Source of the DNA: Saccharina japonica
Lineage: Eukaryota > Sar > Phaeophyceae > Laminariales > Laminariaceae
Assembly: GCA_008828725.1 (NCBI GenBank)
Contig: MEHQ01001076.1
Location: forward strand, 310,001-374,000
DNA length: 64,000 bases
Direction: 5' to 3'
The translations under genes and the position numbers were made by a program. Below, piece by piece: positions 39,726 through 53,325 of this stretch. Every line of letters starts with the position of its first letter. Within the stretch, counting starts at the first letter, position 1. The notes under the pieces were generated by a model. That model worked only from the letters and a program-made list of their open reading frames with translations, did no database searches and had not been told where the DNA came from.

Positions 39726-42700
39726 GTAGAGGTTCCAAAATGTGTTTTGAAGTATCGAATATGTGTTGTATCCCCTAGAGGAGAGATGGAAAGGGTATAC
39801 TGTGTTCGTTGCATTACGTACTTTGCGGCATATTATTATCTCAGAATGCATAGTCGACGCTTGACTTCCACTGGTGCTGACCCCGTGGACAGCCCTAAAT
39901 GACGCCGTAATCCTGTCGAAGAAAGTAGTTAGAAATACGATACCGTCTTCACGCCATAACCTCGCTCTTGTTTAAGAATGCGACCACGCCCGGTGTATCA
40001 ATCGAAGCATATCATAAGTACAACGTCAAAAACCAGGTAAATTTATAGATTAGCTAATGCATATCATCAGGGAAGTTAGAACGCAGGAATGTCATCTCGA
40101 TCGAATGGTAGTTTGACCGAGGGCCGCATATTTGGAATTTCAAACAATGGACATGTTCTATACACAGGGTTGTTTCTCAATTAAGAGTGCACATCACATA
40201 TAAGCAGTCGGCGAAATCTCAGGTAGAACCACGACGCGCGAATAGTAAACCCTTGTCACTGAAATACCCCCAAGGGCTGCCTTCATGTTGTAGGCAGTCC
40301 TGACGCCACGAAGATATATTCGAACAACCTGAGGCCAGCGAATCCTGCTAATTCGTATATGGATATTCTCCACTTTTTTTCTCGACAGGATACGACTCCT
40401 TATCGCAGCTAACATTTCAAGAAGGAAACGACGTCAACCGCCAGGGCCACGACAACAAGATATGCACAGTGGCGTACGGAGTTGCTCTCGGATGCGTCAA
40501 GACGTCTACCAATAAAATCATATGATTTTCGAGATAATTAATCGTCAAGCGTTTATCGCAGCATCTAGAGTATATTTGATTGCACGTATCGCTCACACAA
40601 TTACGTTTGCAGGCAATTATTAATAGTATATCCGTCTTTCACGTGCCTCTGACATAAGCCGTGTAATGGATGATGAAGTACCCAACGAAGTTCCTCTCTG
40701 TATTGGTGCATTTTTTTAATAGAGTCTGGAGAAACACGTGTTCTCTTTGACACTAAATATTCGGCGACTCGCTGGAGAAGATTCGATTTTTGTCAGGTTG
40801 CACGTAAACAGATGCCAGATAACTGACACTCGTTGTCAGTGTCAGATACCCTTCAACACTGTATTGGAACTGTGCTAGCACCTCGACCGGCCTTTCGGTA
40901 CCGGCGACACCATTGCTATGGAGGTGTGGGTCTGAATATGGTCCAGGATCTGTTTGATTGATTGTAGAGCCGTAATCCAGGGTGTATGTGTTAGTGCCCC
41001 CCTTGCATCTCGTAGTGCTGGTTACACTGGTCCCCCGGGTAGATATTCCGTTGGAGGACGCTTCAAAGGTTCTCTGGTACGTTGCGTGCAACTCAGTTCC
41101 GATCTGTTCGAATTCGGTGATATGGATGGACGTATTCCGTTTAAAGGGTGTACCCAATTCGTCAATCGGCGAAGGTCTATCATATATTAACCTAGTCGGG
41201 TGTCTGCGCGTTTTGTGGGCGGTGTTTAACGATGACAGCGTTGCGGCTTCAACAACCCGCAATACCAAGACTGCCTTTTGGCGTGTAACAAGACCCAACC
41301 CCGGGCACAATAATACATACCTGAAGCGCCATTGCATGTGACATCCTGTCATACAGCGATCTTCGTCAATGCTCGTTTGCGGTGGTTGCTTGCTAGTATA
41401 TATGTCCGTATCAAGAGCGCATCTCTCGCACGCATGGCACATTGCCTTGTTCGAGTGTCAGTGAACGACAGCTCTCATGGTTGCGGGTATGCGACTGCAT
41501 GCGTTGGACTGCGCTTTCAATGCCTTGCAGGCGTTCATCTGCCGTTGGCACTAATTGTACTATGCGCGCGCGAAACTTGCGTCGTTCTTATGATCAACGG
41601 GCGATACAAGACAATCGTTGTGCGAGTCATCGTGTGCACAGTGTGCCGGGAAATGGGTATGCTCTCTTTGGGTAACCTTGTTGCGTATATGATTGTGATT
41701 GCGACTACGCTACCGAAGACACCTGGATCGCTATATACTAGCGTCGATACAATGGCCGTGCTGTTGCACCACTTGCCGGAGGCTTTTCATTTGTTCTGTT
41801 CGCACCCATAGAGATATGGCATGACTAACCTATTGAAAATAACCTAACCCTAAACCTTAGGTTTCGGTTCGTAACAATCACTTCTGTACGGCGTCGTCGG
41901 GAATGCTAGTAGGAGGACACACCGTGTGTGTCATGTCGGTTGACAAGTGCATTATTTAGGGTTCGATTGGTGTTGACGATTTAAGTGGGGCAAGTGACCA
42001 GCGCGCACATACCCTAGTCTAAATTAAAACAGAGGCACCCGGAAAGATGTACTGAACACAACGATCGCTTTATGGGTCCTTATTGACACTAGCTTCCTTC
42101 TTTTCAGTCCGTTCAAGGATGCTTACAACTAACTGATGGGTATCAACAACAGTTGTTGTCGTATAACACATATAAAACAGACTGCAGTACAACAGGATAT
42201 TTACACCATTGCGCAACAGCATTGAGCACCATACAAAATATCCGCAAGCAAACCAATCGACGCAACGCGTCCTATCTACTTACAACTTGAAGGCGGCCAG
42301 TGCCGTGCATTGAAAACGACTAACACAAGTTATACCTGTCAAGGTCATGGGTGTGCTACCAATTGTCATAACTAATGTCGTTTGGTCATCGATACAATGC
42401 TATGGCATATAGTAAAAAAATGGTTCCTCAAGAAAGCATCCGGGAACGTTACTGTGGGTCGCCAAAAAAACGACCCGTATTACCCATATACATACATACA
42501 GTCGTAGGTGCGAACAAGGGCAGTTTCTTCGTGGTCGAGATCGGAATTGTGTGAAATATACCCAGTATAATATCCGCAGTAGTGCAGAAACTCCGGTATG
42601 CTGCAAACATTACTCGCAGTAAGAGAAGTGTTTCGAACCCTGATGTACTTCCAGAAAAATCGAGGGTCGACAATTGAGGCAACGCATGGTACAGACGTGG

Positions 42701-44824
42701 GGTTACAACAAAGATAAAACTACATGTAGTGAACATAACTTGATGGGCGTACATAATACACCAGTATGACGAGGAGTACTTAGAGTCTCCGGAATGAACC
42801 ATAAGGCGAGCTATAGCATGCCTGTATGATACCCGGCGATGCATATGTGTTTGTCGCAGCTCGCATATATATAGGCATTGTTGTTGTTCTCAAAGCAACT
42901 GATCGCGAAAACACCTGTCCGTGGTGACATGACAGGCTCCAAAGGCTCTGGAGTAGAAGACAGCCGCAGGGTAACAAAACACACACAAAATACAACGTGT
43001 AACGCAGCACGGTATACATCATAACTGCACACCGTTTATCTCAACCAAGAAAAGGAGGCAAACGGGGAAAAAGGGAAGAAGGGGAAATATGGAAACAAAA
43101 TGAACAAAAAAGAGAAAAGTGACGACCCTCACAGTGAAAAACAAAAAGAGCCAGGATCCACCACCCAAAAAACAAAAAAGAGTTACGAGTATCTAACCAA
43201 CGCGGGGACAGCTACAGTAGTTAGCTTTATTACTGCACGCGAATTCTAGATGAAAAAGGGCAATAACCAAAAACGGGTATACCCGGTCGATTTTCACTCA
43301 AAAACGGGTACAGCCTGGAATCAAGTAAAAAACACGCCCAGCGAGCCACGCGATTGGCCAAAATAAAATTGTACCCATTTTTGACAGATACTGTCCCGGG
43401 TACGACCGTAAATGTCTATTGTGCTTGGCTTTCAACCGTTTTTGGTTTTTTTTTTTCTTTTATCCACTTGCCCACAGTGTGCCTCGCTCTCCACTGCGTC
43501 CGAGGCCGCTCTTTCGTTGTTTCATTTTCTTCGAAGCTCTTTCACAATTCACTTGAACTATAACCAACCATTCTACGCACCTGGGCACGTACGTCTTCGG
43601 AGTGATACGACCATCCACCTACGTATGATACGACTGGTGTATTTTTACTGTATTCGTAATACGACTGCTGCTGTAGTATAGGTGTATTCCAGGTACACCC
43701 TGAGAACAAGTGTAACACACATGTTTGCCGCCAGAACCCTCTGCCTCTAAACACCGCCGACCCCTGACCCTGCTCTCGACCCCCCCCGGATCTGAGCCCT
43801 CCAAACATGATCTGGACACGTGTAAGTGTATAGTTAGGCGCCAGCAAGTGTGCCCGGTTGTCACTACCCTCCACAAACGAGAACGATGTGATTTTGGCCA
43901 ATCTATCCCTTGATGGCTCGTGGGATGTGGTGTTTTGACTCGATTCCATGCTGTATCTGTTTTTGACTCCTACCGGTGCGAGTGTACCTGTTTTTGGTTA
44001 TTGCCCTAAAATTATTATATAGCTATTCTCGGTGCAGGTTTCCAGGTACGCGGTATAATACATGATTTCCGTCGTGTTTTTTACGGTATGTCACAAGTTC
44101 GAGAGTGTCCAAAGCGAACTAGAAACACATCCCCACCCATTAAGTTCACATCAGCTGCAAGCACGGGCTGGACGATTAGGATATCTTCAACGGTTTTGTC
44201 GACTGCTGTTGTTTTTCTATGCGTGATCTTCGACGCCTATGTATAAGTGGGGAACCTTAGTACGAACTCAACGATACATTGCTTCGTCGCCAGCAACAAA
44301 GAAACAGGCATATACAAGGTTTACACTGGTCATGTAATGACACACTGCTGAATATTCGATGTATGACACATGGCGTGCATGGTTGAGTTGCGACAGCTTT
44401 CGTTTGTACCATGATATTATTAAGTACTGAATATTCGACGTATGACACATGGCGCGCATGGTTGGGTTGCGACAGCTTTCGTTTGTACCAGGTAATTATT
44501 ATGTAAACACCTGGTACATGATTATGGGTGGTGTGCTCGAACCAAGACATACATCATAGTATGAACCGTAAAAGAGAAGTTGGGCAGCAGTGCCCCTGAC
44601 ACATCTGTAGCTATCACGCGGCCGTCAGGGGGCCGCGGCCACCGCGGCGCAGGCTGCATTTTTCGTGTTGTTCGACCTTTATGGGGCCTCCATGATACAT
44701 TATTATGTAAACAAACTGCTGCTCTACGGGTTAGACCGCAACAACGCACGGAGCTATGCCAGGCCGCAGTTAACATCGTATACTTCATGTACGTCTACTG
44801 TATTGTAGACAGTATACATTTACT
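39726..44824. other. Downstream region of gene B, no gene recognised
   Basis: Collinear with unit 1. The longest non-repeat frame (40,753-41,442, minus) is broken in unit 1 by a 4 bp indel and is not supported as a gene. A ~78-83 bp tandem pair lies at 44,347-44,500. Confidence 0.5.
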
Positions 44825-45497
44825 CGAGTATACAGGGCGGACAAAAGCACCGGCAGTACACTACTGTTTTTTACTACGTTTAAATATGCATTTACCGTGG
44901 GTAAATTAGAGCAGCATGTACATCGAAACTTGTTACATTACAACTGGTGATACATTCCGGTACGTATGGGTCAAAATACATACACAATATCGTACTGCAC
45001 TGTAGAAAACTACATATTTGACGCTACGAAGTTCCCAGCATTATATCCTTAATTGTCACCTAAAGGGGGCATCGGCTGCTTTGGTTGGCTTTCCCGTAAT
45101 GCTGTTGTTGCTGTAGTAGGGCGTGGTGAATATTTCAAAACATCCGTCCGTATCCGAAATGTATTTATTTTTCGTGACATGCTTTGCAGAACTGGGCAAA
45201 CTCAGCGGGACGCCGTTCCTTTTGACCTGAACGAATGATGGATGCCGAGGCGAAGCCTGGGTGAAGAGAGATACGGAGGTCGAACTCAGTGTCTGTGACG
45301 AACGTATTCGATGGCAAAGCAAGGATGTCTGTTTTGCCACAGGCTTGCGGGGCCTAATGCGTAAAAGCACGGCCGTGGTCAAAATATATTACTGTTATAT
45401 GTACGGGCCTTATGTTTATGACATTCTAACTCGTTCTTGACCGATAAACGAGGAAATTCGCTACAATGCCCACCTTGGAATATATCCAGCGTCTCTC

Positions 45498-45587
45498 CGA
45501 TACGCCCCCAGTTCGAAACGTCTCTTGTTCACACACATAGTTCGATACGCCCCCAGTTCGAAACGTCTCTTGTTCACACACATAGTT
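45498..45587. repeat. 45 bp tandem duplication specific to unit 3
   Basis: Two perfect copies of a 45 bp block starting CGATACGCCCCCAGTTCG. Units 1 and 2 have one copy (near 676 and 27,364). Confidence 0.9.
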
Positions 45588-46879
45588 CGAGTGTTTGCCC
45601 ACAGTGTTCGATATTTGTGGAGTTGTCACTCGTTCGGTGATTTGCATAAATTTCATTTGGAGCTACTTCATCTGTTCGGGATCCTCCAAGTTTGGTTGGG
45701 CGGCAAACTGTTGGACTGCGCAGGGGGGGAAACGATTGTTTTTAAATGCATGCCTCTCTTAGAGTGAGGCAAGTTCTTGCGAAAAATATTATGGTCGACT
45801 CCGTCGCTTTGCAGGCATGAACCGTCTGCGATTGGACGAAAATCCCTAACTCGACAACCAAACCAATCGCGTGGGGAACATCTTCAATGTCAGGCGAACT
45901 GTTGGCTGATCTTTGTCGGGAAGACGCACACACTGCGGTTCAAGCGACGTTGTTTGAATCGCACCCTTCTTGCGGCCACATTCCCTGATACTCAAGAAGA
46001 CACACACGGGTATGTCCCGTCTGCGGGTTGTTGAACTCACCGATTGTCCGTCTCACACGTTAACGTTTCCTTTTACTTTCGGACGCAAGTTACACTACCC
46101 GCGATACTACCATCGCCGTGTTGGGGCCAAGTCGGGCGCACAATAGACAGAAGTATCGTAGGAGTAAAAACAAGCCCACGCGTTGTCGTCGCATGTTATA
46201 TTTATCAGACATCCAAAATACACTCAGTTGCCTGTGCATACAGAACTACACCAGTAGAATCGTATGGACCTGGACCGCCAAACATCCACACATAAAGAGA
46301 ATGACGTCCGGAATTCACATGCAAACATAGTTCACCCGACACCAGGCGCCATGTTTCAGCCAAATCAACCAAGTGGGAATGGTGAATGCCTCCTTGGCAC
46401 CAATCACACCGGTCATGCACGTTCCCCCCGAGGTATGTAGTTGCCAAACATATTACTCGGTAAATAAGCTCGGCAGGTCGGTAAAATCAGTGAATATACC
46501 GGCCGGGAAAAAAACAACATTCGCGCTAAGTTACTCCAGCAATGTACAACCATGACTTTCAATATAGTGGCCACCTCTTACGAATTTAAATGTTGTGTCT
46601 GATATGCAACGATGTTTTAACGCGCGATTACCCAGACTAAGGTAGCTTTGGCGGGTTTTACAATACGTCCGATTGACAGGCACACCTAATCAGACCAACC
46701 ACATGCATACTAGCTCTCCACATAGTGTGCGTTCGTACCACCCATAAGGTATACGTCTTCCTCTTCCAAACTTGTCGCCCATTTCGAGAAATCATGCGAA
46801 ATCAACGAGCAAAGGCCACAAGGCTGGCTTGATAATATAATGGCGGGTCAACAATATTATCGTGATTAATATCGAACAT

Positions 46880-48060
46880 TTCGCAATCTTAAAGGTTGTT
46901 TTTGCTTACCCTTGGCAATACCACCAACTGAATACGCCTAAACGGCCACACACGACTTTCGTCTGGTGACCTGTTAGCGCATAATTTGGTTGGGCTCTGC
47001 TGAATGTATATCATAGCCCGATATAACCATTTGTACTCCGTAATACCACAATTCCACCATGAGACAAGCTCAGGAGGGGGTAGAGGTGTGCTCTTTGCGC
47101 GGAACAACACGATAAACTGTGGCATTTGCGGCCTCATTTCTGATGGGTACTGGTGGATAATATTTATTTTGTGCGATTCCAGTTTATGACATACTGTAGG
47201 AACGCTACGGTTTTCGCTGCCACACGTTGTTTTGGTATATGGTGTTAAGTTGGTAATTGCGATGTCCGAGTTCAGATGATTTCATTATCGAAAGGTATTT
47301 AATCTTTTGCCACCTACTAATTGCCTGCAACAATTATTCGAGATTCAACAACGACGCATTGCACTGCACGAACGTCGCGGCCTTGACCCAGAAACGTGAA
47401 GGGTTTATGTGTAAATATTACTGTTTGTCTGTCGCTCAGTTTGCCGGCCTACGTGTCTGTCGCTCAGTTTGCCTGTCTGCGTGTCTGTCGCTCACTGCCA
47501 CCAAATGAATACGCCAAAACGGCCACACGTGATCTTCGTTTGGTGACCTGTTAGCGAATCGTTTCCGTTGTGCTCTGCCGAATGTAGATCATAGCCCGCT
47601 ATAACCATTTGTACGCCGTAATAACACAATTCCACCACGAGACAAGCTCAGGATGGGGTACAGGTGTGCTCTTAGCGCGGAACAACATGATAAAGTGTGG
47701 CAATTGCGGCATGATGCCTGGTGCGTACTGGTGGGAAATAGTTGTGTGCAATTTCAGTTTATGACACACTGTGCGAACGAATGCGATTTTTGTTGCCACA
47801 CGTTGTTTTTGTATATGTTTATATTTTTTTAATTAGGTTGTTCGAGTTCAGATGGTTTCATTATCGAAAGGTATGTCATCTTTTGCTACCTAGTAATTGC
47901 CTATACGATCGTACAATTCTTCGGGAGTCAACAACGACTCATTGCACCGCATGAAAGTCGCGGCCTTGACACAGAAGCGTGAAAGGGTTTCCGAGTAGAT
48001 ATTGTTGTTCGTCTGTGTCGCTCAGTGTTCCTGACTGCGTGTCTGTCTTTCTTTCGGCGT
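46880..48060. repeat. Diverged direct repeat around a crossover-like junction
   Basis: The segment 46,905-47,460 resembles units 1 and 2. The segment 47,499-48,060 is a second, more diverged version of the same sequence, starting again at the CACCAA.TGAATACGCC.AAACGGCCACAC block. The join is within CTGTCGCTCAGTTTGCC repeats at 47,450-47,495. Confidence 0.8.
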
Positions 48061-48881
48061 CTGTCTTCCCGTCTGTGTTGTGGGTATTATGCCTATTCGT
48101 GGTTGTCTCATTCGTAACTGTAGAAAAGCTTACTCAGGAAAAACCGGTAAGTTATTGTGGGCAATATAGACCATTCACATAGCCGAGCCACACGTGCGCC
48201 ATGTTGGGGCTCTTGGTTCGCCGCAGCCAATGTAAAGTCTTCAGCGGCAGCTATGCGTCGGTGTGTGTAGTGTGAAGTACGCAAATATGTGTTCGTGTTC
48301 ACTTCAGTTACACTCCACCAGTACTCTCAAGAGGTTTTGGGAACGGGGAGGGGCAGTGAGTGAAACCCTTAGCGTGGTAATATAGGTAAAGTTCTGCTAT
48401 GTTCGAAAAACACGAGGCGTGTTAAATACATGTTTTCCGGAAGTTTCCCACATAGTCATCGAATATATCAGCATCTCGCCGCGCAATGTGTTGGGTTCAT
48501 GTGAAACCGACATGGAGACTTATCGTATTCCTTTTAGTCACTGCACATCAAATCTACGTGGACTCCTCGAACGACTATAAATCATTCTATGAATGCGTAT
48601 ATTGTTTTTACTTGAACATGAACCAAAGGTCACTTCGGTACTCCGTTATATGCTTCAAACATGTTTATGGTGCCATGACTACCGTGCCGGCAGTTGGATC
48701 TTAAATAGCACACGCCGGCAAACGTCAAGCGCCCAGTAAAAAATGACACAGGGTTGTGTAGAAGAGACAAAGTGGTGCTCTCCAATCAATCGTCAATGAT
48801 TCAAGTGTCAGTTCTAAATAGTGAACACTATGTCTGTTTCAACTGACCGCGGCACATTGTCTTCTGTGTAGCGCACAAAAG

Positions 48882-49536
48882 ACATACATACATACATACA
48901 TACATACATACATACATACATACATACATACATACATACATACATACATACATACATACATACATACATACATACATACATACATACATACATACATACA
49001 TACATACATACATACATACATACATACATACATACATACATACATACATACATACATACATACATACATACATACATACATACATACATACATACATACA
49101 TACATACATACATACATACATACATACATACATACATACATACATACATACATACATACATACATACATACATACATACATACATACATACATACATACA
49201 TACATACATACATACATACATACATACATACATACATACATACATACATACATACATACATACATACATACATACATACATACATACATACATACATACA
49301 TACATACATACATACATACATACATACATACATACATACATACATACATACATACATACATACATACATACATACATACATACATACATACATACATACA
49401 TACATACATACATACATACATACATACATACATACATACATACATACATACATACATACATACATACATACATACATACATACATACATACATACATACA
49501 TACATACATACATACATGCATACATACATACATACA

Positions 49537-49570
<34 letters not shown>

Positions 49571-49682
49571 CATACATACATACATACATACATACATACA
49601 TACATACATACATACATACATACATACATACCAGGTGCATACATACATACATACACAACATACATACAGTACATACATACAT
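48882..49682. repeat. (CATA)n microsatellite, unit 3
   Basis: About 750 bp of CATA repeats with rare variants (near 49,517 and 49,566), ending in a degenerate stretch after 49,631. It is uninterrupted by the element found in unit 1. The long minus-strand frames are artefacts of the repeat. Confidence 0.97.
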
Positions 49683-51059
49683 TCGCCAACATTGAATCTG
49701 AAACTATAACAATATACATATATCAATGACGTTGCCGCACAACGCAGAGACCACAAGCGATAAGCCGCGTGACGACTTACACACCCAAAAGTGTTTTGCA
49801 CGCTAGGCAGATGCTGGCAAGCAGAGCCATAAGGTAGTGAAGGGGGACGATTCCGCTTGGGTTTTTAGGGATTCCGTCGCGTGGCGGAAGCATCGGTTTT
49901 CGCGCTGTACAATATTACAATATAAGGTCGAGACCTCAAACTCGAGACTTGATGTATCTATGTACCCAAAACTGTGTCAAACCAGCCGCCGGTTTCTCGG
50001 TAGGGCATTACTACCTCGATACGATTGTCTGGTATGGTTGAAGTAGTGGCGAACATTACATGTCGCAATATCCAATAACGAGATTCCGCAAAACTTCCCC
50101 CGTGCGGGTTACTGGCTTTGTTATAATCTGTCTTTGAGTTTGGGCCTAACCTCAACTGAGGTTTAGTGTTCGGAAGTTGAAAGGGGTAGGTAAAGGCATG
50201 TGCAGTGTCTGCCGTAGCTGCCGCCCTGACGCGCGATGGGCGGTATACCACTTTATATCGTGTACCTTATACGTACCTGCTAGAGTAATTTAACAAAATT
50301 TAGAGGTGCTTGCAAATAACAGCAAATACGGACGGGGTTAACACTTTATGATACAAAAACAATATCGGCCTCCTGTCTACTTACTGTCCCTGCAGGCGGA
50401 GAAAATAACTTCACACGAAATGTATTCTTGCTTGGTATGACAAAGATCATTAAGGATTACGAGTGACGCGGGTTTGGACAAACATTTGTACTGCTGTCGC
50501 AAATCACTGCTCAACATATTACATGCGCTGTTTCGACCATAGCCGAACAAACTGAAAAAACACTATCGCGGTGAGATATTGATGAAACTCTAATAAACTG
50601 TGGTTTGATTTCATGTGGAATCCTAGCTGAACCTATCAAGTGTTTCAAGCACTGCCACAGGGATGTCTAAATTCCGTGGCTATATGTGGCTAGGTGGCAT
50701 GTACATGTGTTTTACAAAGCTGATGTGCACGCAGGTCAATAATGTGCATCTATATTCATCGCAATGGACCCAACCGTCGAACCTATTCTTAATTGCATCA
50801 TGGAGCCACGAAAATCTGTGTCTTATCAACCATGCATGCATGCACGCTCTGCTCAGTTCCCTCGTACACTGAATGGCAATTGGAATCAATTGGTGGTAAA
50901 CAAGAAATTGTGGGACTTAAGCCAACTGACACACCAAGGTTGACCAAATATACCCACCAAACGTTCCCTACGTAAAGTGCAATACCCTGAAATGTGTGCG
51001 CAGGCAGCGTGGTTGCTGGCCGTTTAATGGAATGTGCCTACGCCCTCAACACTTAATGT
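49683..51059. other. Unit 3 sequence collinear with 12,350-13,750
   Basis: Diverged copy of the upstream region. No gene recognised. Confidence 0.5.
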
Positions 51060-51795
51060 GTGTGTTGTCTTCACATTAAACCCGTTCTTTCTACCCAACC
51101 ACATCAGTACACCCAGTGTGTTTCCTGATTCATAATCCTAGAGAGATGCAAATTCTGTGGTCACAGACTGTGAAACAGAGAAAAACCAAAACAAAATCAA
51201 CGCAAATTAATGGGCAAGGCAAGTGAGATGCTAGCGTACCGGGTACGAGAACACAACGACACGAGCCGAACCGGAAAAACAGAACAAAAATAACCAATAA
51301 AAAATCGAATTCTGAAACGAAACAGAATACAAATGACGCAGGGAGACAGAAGCGCCCCTAGAAGAAAAATCACACGTGCCCAAGAGAGGGGCATATAACT
51401 GCTGCACGGCCGGGGCAACACGAAAAAGAGGAAGACGCCGGCATAGGGCGGTTTCAAAAGGAGAAACAAGACAAAAAAAACAAGAAATAAGACACTAAAA
51501 GAGAGGAAAAGAGAAAAACCGTTCTCAAGGCGATGATAATAACAGATTCCCGTCTCTGCTACAAGACCGATACGGGGACCATGTCACGCCATCTGCCATC
51601 TCCTTCCTGCTTCTTGAAAGAACGGTGTCAAGAGCCGGTACTACCCCCCCCCCGTGAGGGAGTCAACAAGAAACAAACAAACAAACAAAATAAAACAAAA
51701 AATAGAATTCAGGGGCTAGTCGAAACGATACCTCGCCGCACAATCCACAATTTCGTTTATGCATTCGTCGACAGCTGTATCAGTACAGCCGCCCT

Positions 51796-51829
<34 letters not shown>

Positions 51830-52294
51830 TCCTTGCCGCCTCTTTAGACGTCCTCAACCGCATGCCGTAGCCGGCTCCTTTCCGCTTCGGCCCTGTGCCA
51901 CCTCGACATGAAATGGTCCGCCGCCTTAACGACCCCCCCATACCAAACTTCACTCTTCTTAGCCGCCCTCTGCCATAGTAACGTCTCTGCTCCGAACACT
52001 AAAGGGGAGCTTTCTGTGGAGCCCGCTGTCGTTTGAAAAACCCCGACGTCATTTGCTATACATTGGACCCAGTTCTTTTCTGGGCGTCCAGGTCCCGGGC
52101 TAGTCCCACCGACGATCGTCCCAAACATCACCCGCGGAGTCAGCCGCTCATTGGTCGTGCGCTGTAAGCCCCCCGCAAAGAGGAGGCGTCGTTTGCGGAT
52201 GGCCGTTTCAACGCTCTCGCATTGTGCCTTCTTGAGAGCCTTGGCGTACGACATGATATGGTCGGTGCGTTGTCGGCGCTGGAAACCAATGGTC
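51060..52294 (-). mobile_element. 5'-truncated non-LTR retrotransposon
   Basis: A 1,235 bp insertion flanked by perfect 8 bp target duplications CTTAATGT (51,052-51,059 and 52,295-52,302); units 1 and 2 have the empty site (near 13,738). On the minus strand the right end is open coding sequence (next entry), followed by a C-tract on the plus strand (51,798-51,827) and purine-rich 3' sequence. I see no clear poly-A tail. Confidence 0.75.
51844..52294 (-). pseudogene. C-terminal tail of a LINE ORF2 protein
   Basis: The minus-strand frame is open from the truncated 5' end of the element to a TAA at 51,844-51,846. It carries the post-reverse-transcriptase tail I associate with a non-LTR group: Phe-Gln-Arg-Arg-Gln-Arg-Thr-Asp-His, then RKRRLLFAGGLQR, then PRVMFGTIVGG, a pattern for the region after the RT domain. 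The RT and endonuclease domains are absent through truncation. Identification is from motif memory and not an alignment. Confidence 0.65.
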
Positions 52295-52344
52295 CTTAAT
52301 GTATTCGGATATAATATCGCGGCTGTCGTCGGAGGGTATTCATC

Positions 52345-53325
52345 ATGCCGGCGTATACAATATTACCTGCGTCTCGTGCCTGTCAGCAGGTTGAACATGG
52401 TGTCGAACTACAGTAGTGGTGACGGTGTCGAGGATACACCCATACCACCCTGGCATTGAGATACCCCCATACGAATGGAGCACGTCGAAGGGTGGCGCAC
52501 CCTTGCGAGATACACGCAAAAGCCTGGAATATTGTATAAGTACACTTGTGTATAGGTGTATAGCAATGTTTTGTGGAACAGAAGGCTGGTTTACGTTGAC
52601 CAGTGAATCAGTGACCTTCAATACTACCAACATGCAGAGACAACAACACCAACATAAGCGTTCGTCGTCAGGTGTGACACATTACTAATTATTCGCACTG
52701 ATGGTATGAAATAATTTTCAGGCCACACCTGAAACCGATGTGTAATGTAAACAGTTGCGTCTATAAATGGTGGAATATACCCAGGTTCACTAGGGTGCAG
52801 TTTATCACATTTCCGAATGGATTGAAGACACTATGTGCCGGCATATTTAATATGACCTGTGTCTTGTGCCTGTCAGCAGCCTAAACATGGTATCGAACTA
52901 ACACTGACGGTGTCGTTGATACACGCATATCACCCTGGCTTTGTGGTATACCCGTACCAATGGAGCATGCCGAGGAGTGGCACATCCTTGCGAGATACAC
53001 GCAAAAGCCTGGGATATTGCATAGGTACACACTTGTGTATAGCAGTGTTTTGTGGAACAGAAGGTGGGTGTACGTTGACCAGTGATTCAGTGGCTTTCGA
53101 TACTGACTACATGTATATAAAACAACACCAACATTATTAGCTTACGTCGTCGGGTGTGACACATAACCAAAACATCGCACTGATGGCATGGAATAATTTC
53201 CAGACCACACTTGAAGCCAACATGTAATGTAAGGGCTTGTACCTACCAATGGTGGGATATATTAAGATTCACTAGGGTGCAGTTTATCACATTTCCGAAT
53301 GGATTGTAAACACTATGTATACGAA
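52345..53325. repeat. 490 bp tandem duplication, unit 3
   Basis: Copies at about 52,345-52,835 and 52,836-53,325, aligned at the GTCT(C/T)GTGCCTGTCAGCAG block (52,371 and 52,861). Both end with CACATTTCCGAATGGATTG. Confidence 0.8.

Larger units (their letters stand above)
26666..44824. repeat. Tandem segmental repeat, unit 2
   Basis: Second copy, about 18.2 kb, close to unit 1 (roughly 94-98% by eye) along its whole length. It keeps the shorter, probably more original state at three insertion sites of unit 1: a short CATA tract at 30,118 and empty MITE and SINE sites near 42,950 and 43,480. It has its own ~1.18 kb insert (32,901-34,078). It contains gene copy B. Confidence 0.9.

Noticed and set aside
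40753..41442. 229 aa minus-strand frame in unit 2, the longest outside repeats
   Set aside because: The matching stretch of unit 1 is shifted by a 4 bp indel near 22,030, and unit 3 does not keep the frame. The protein shows no recognisable motif.
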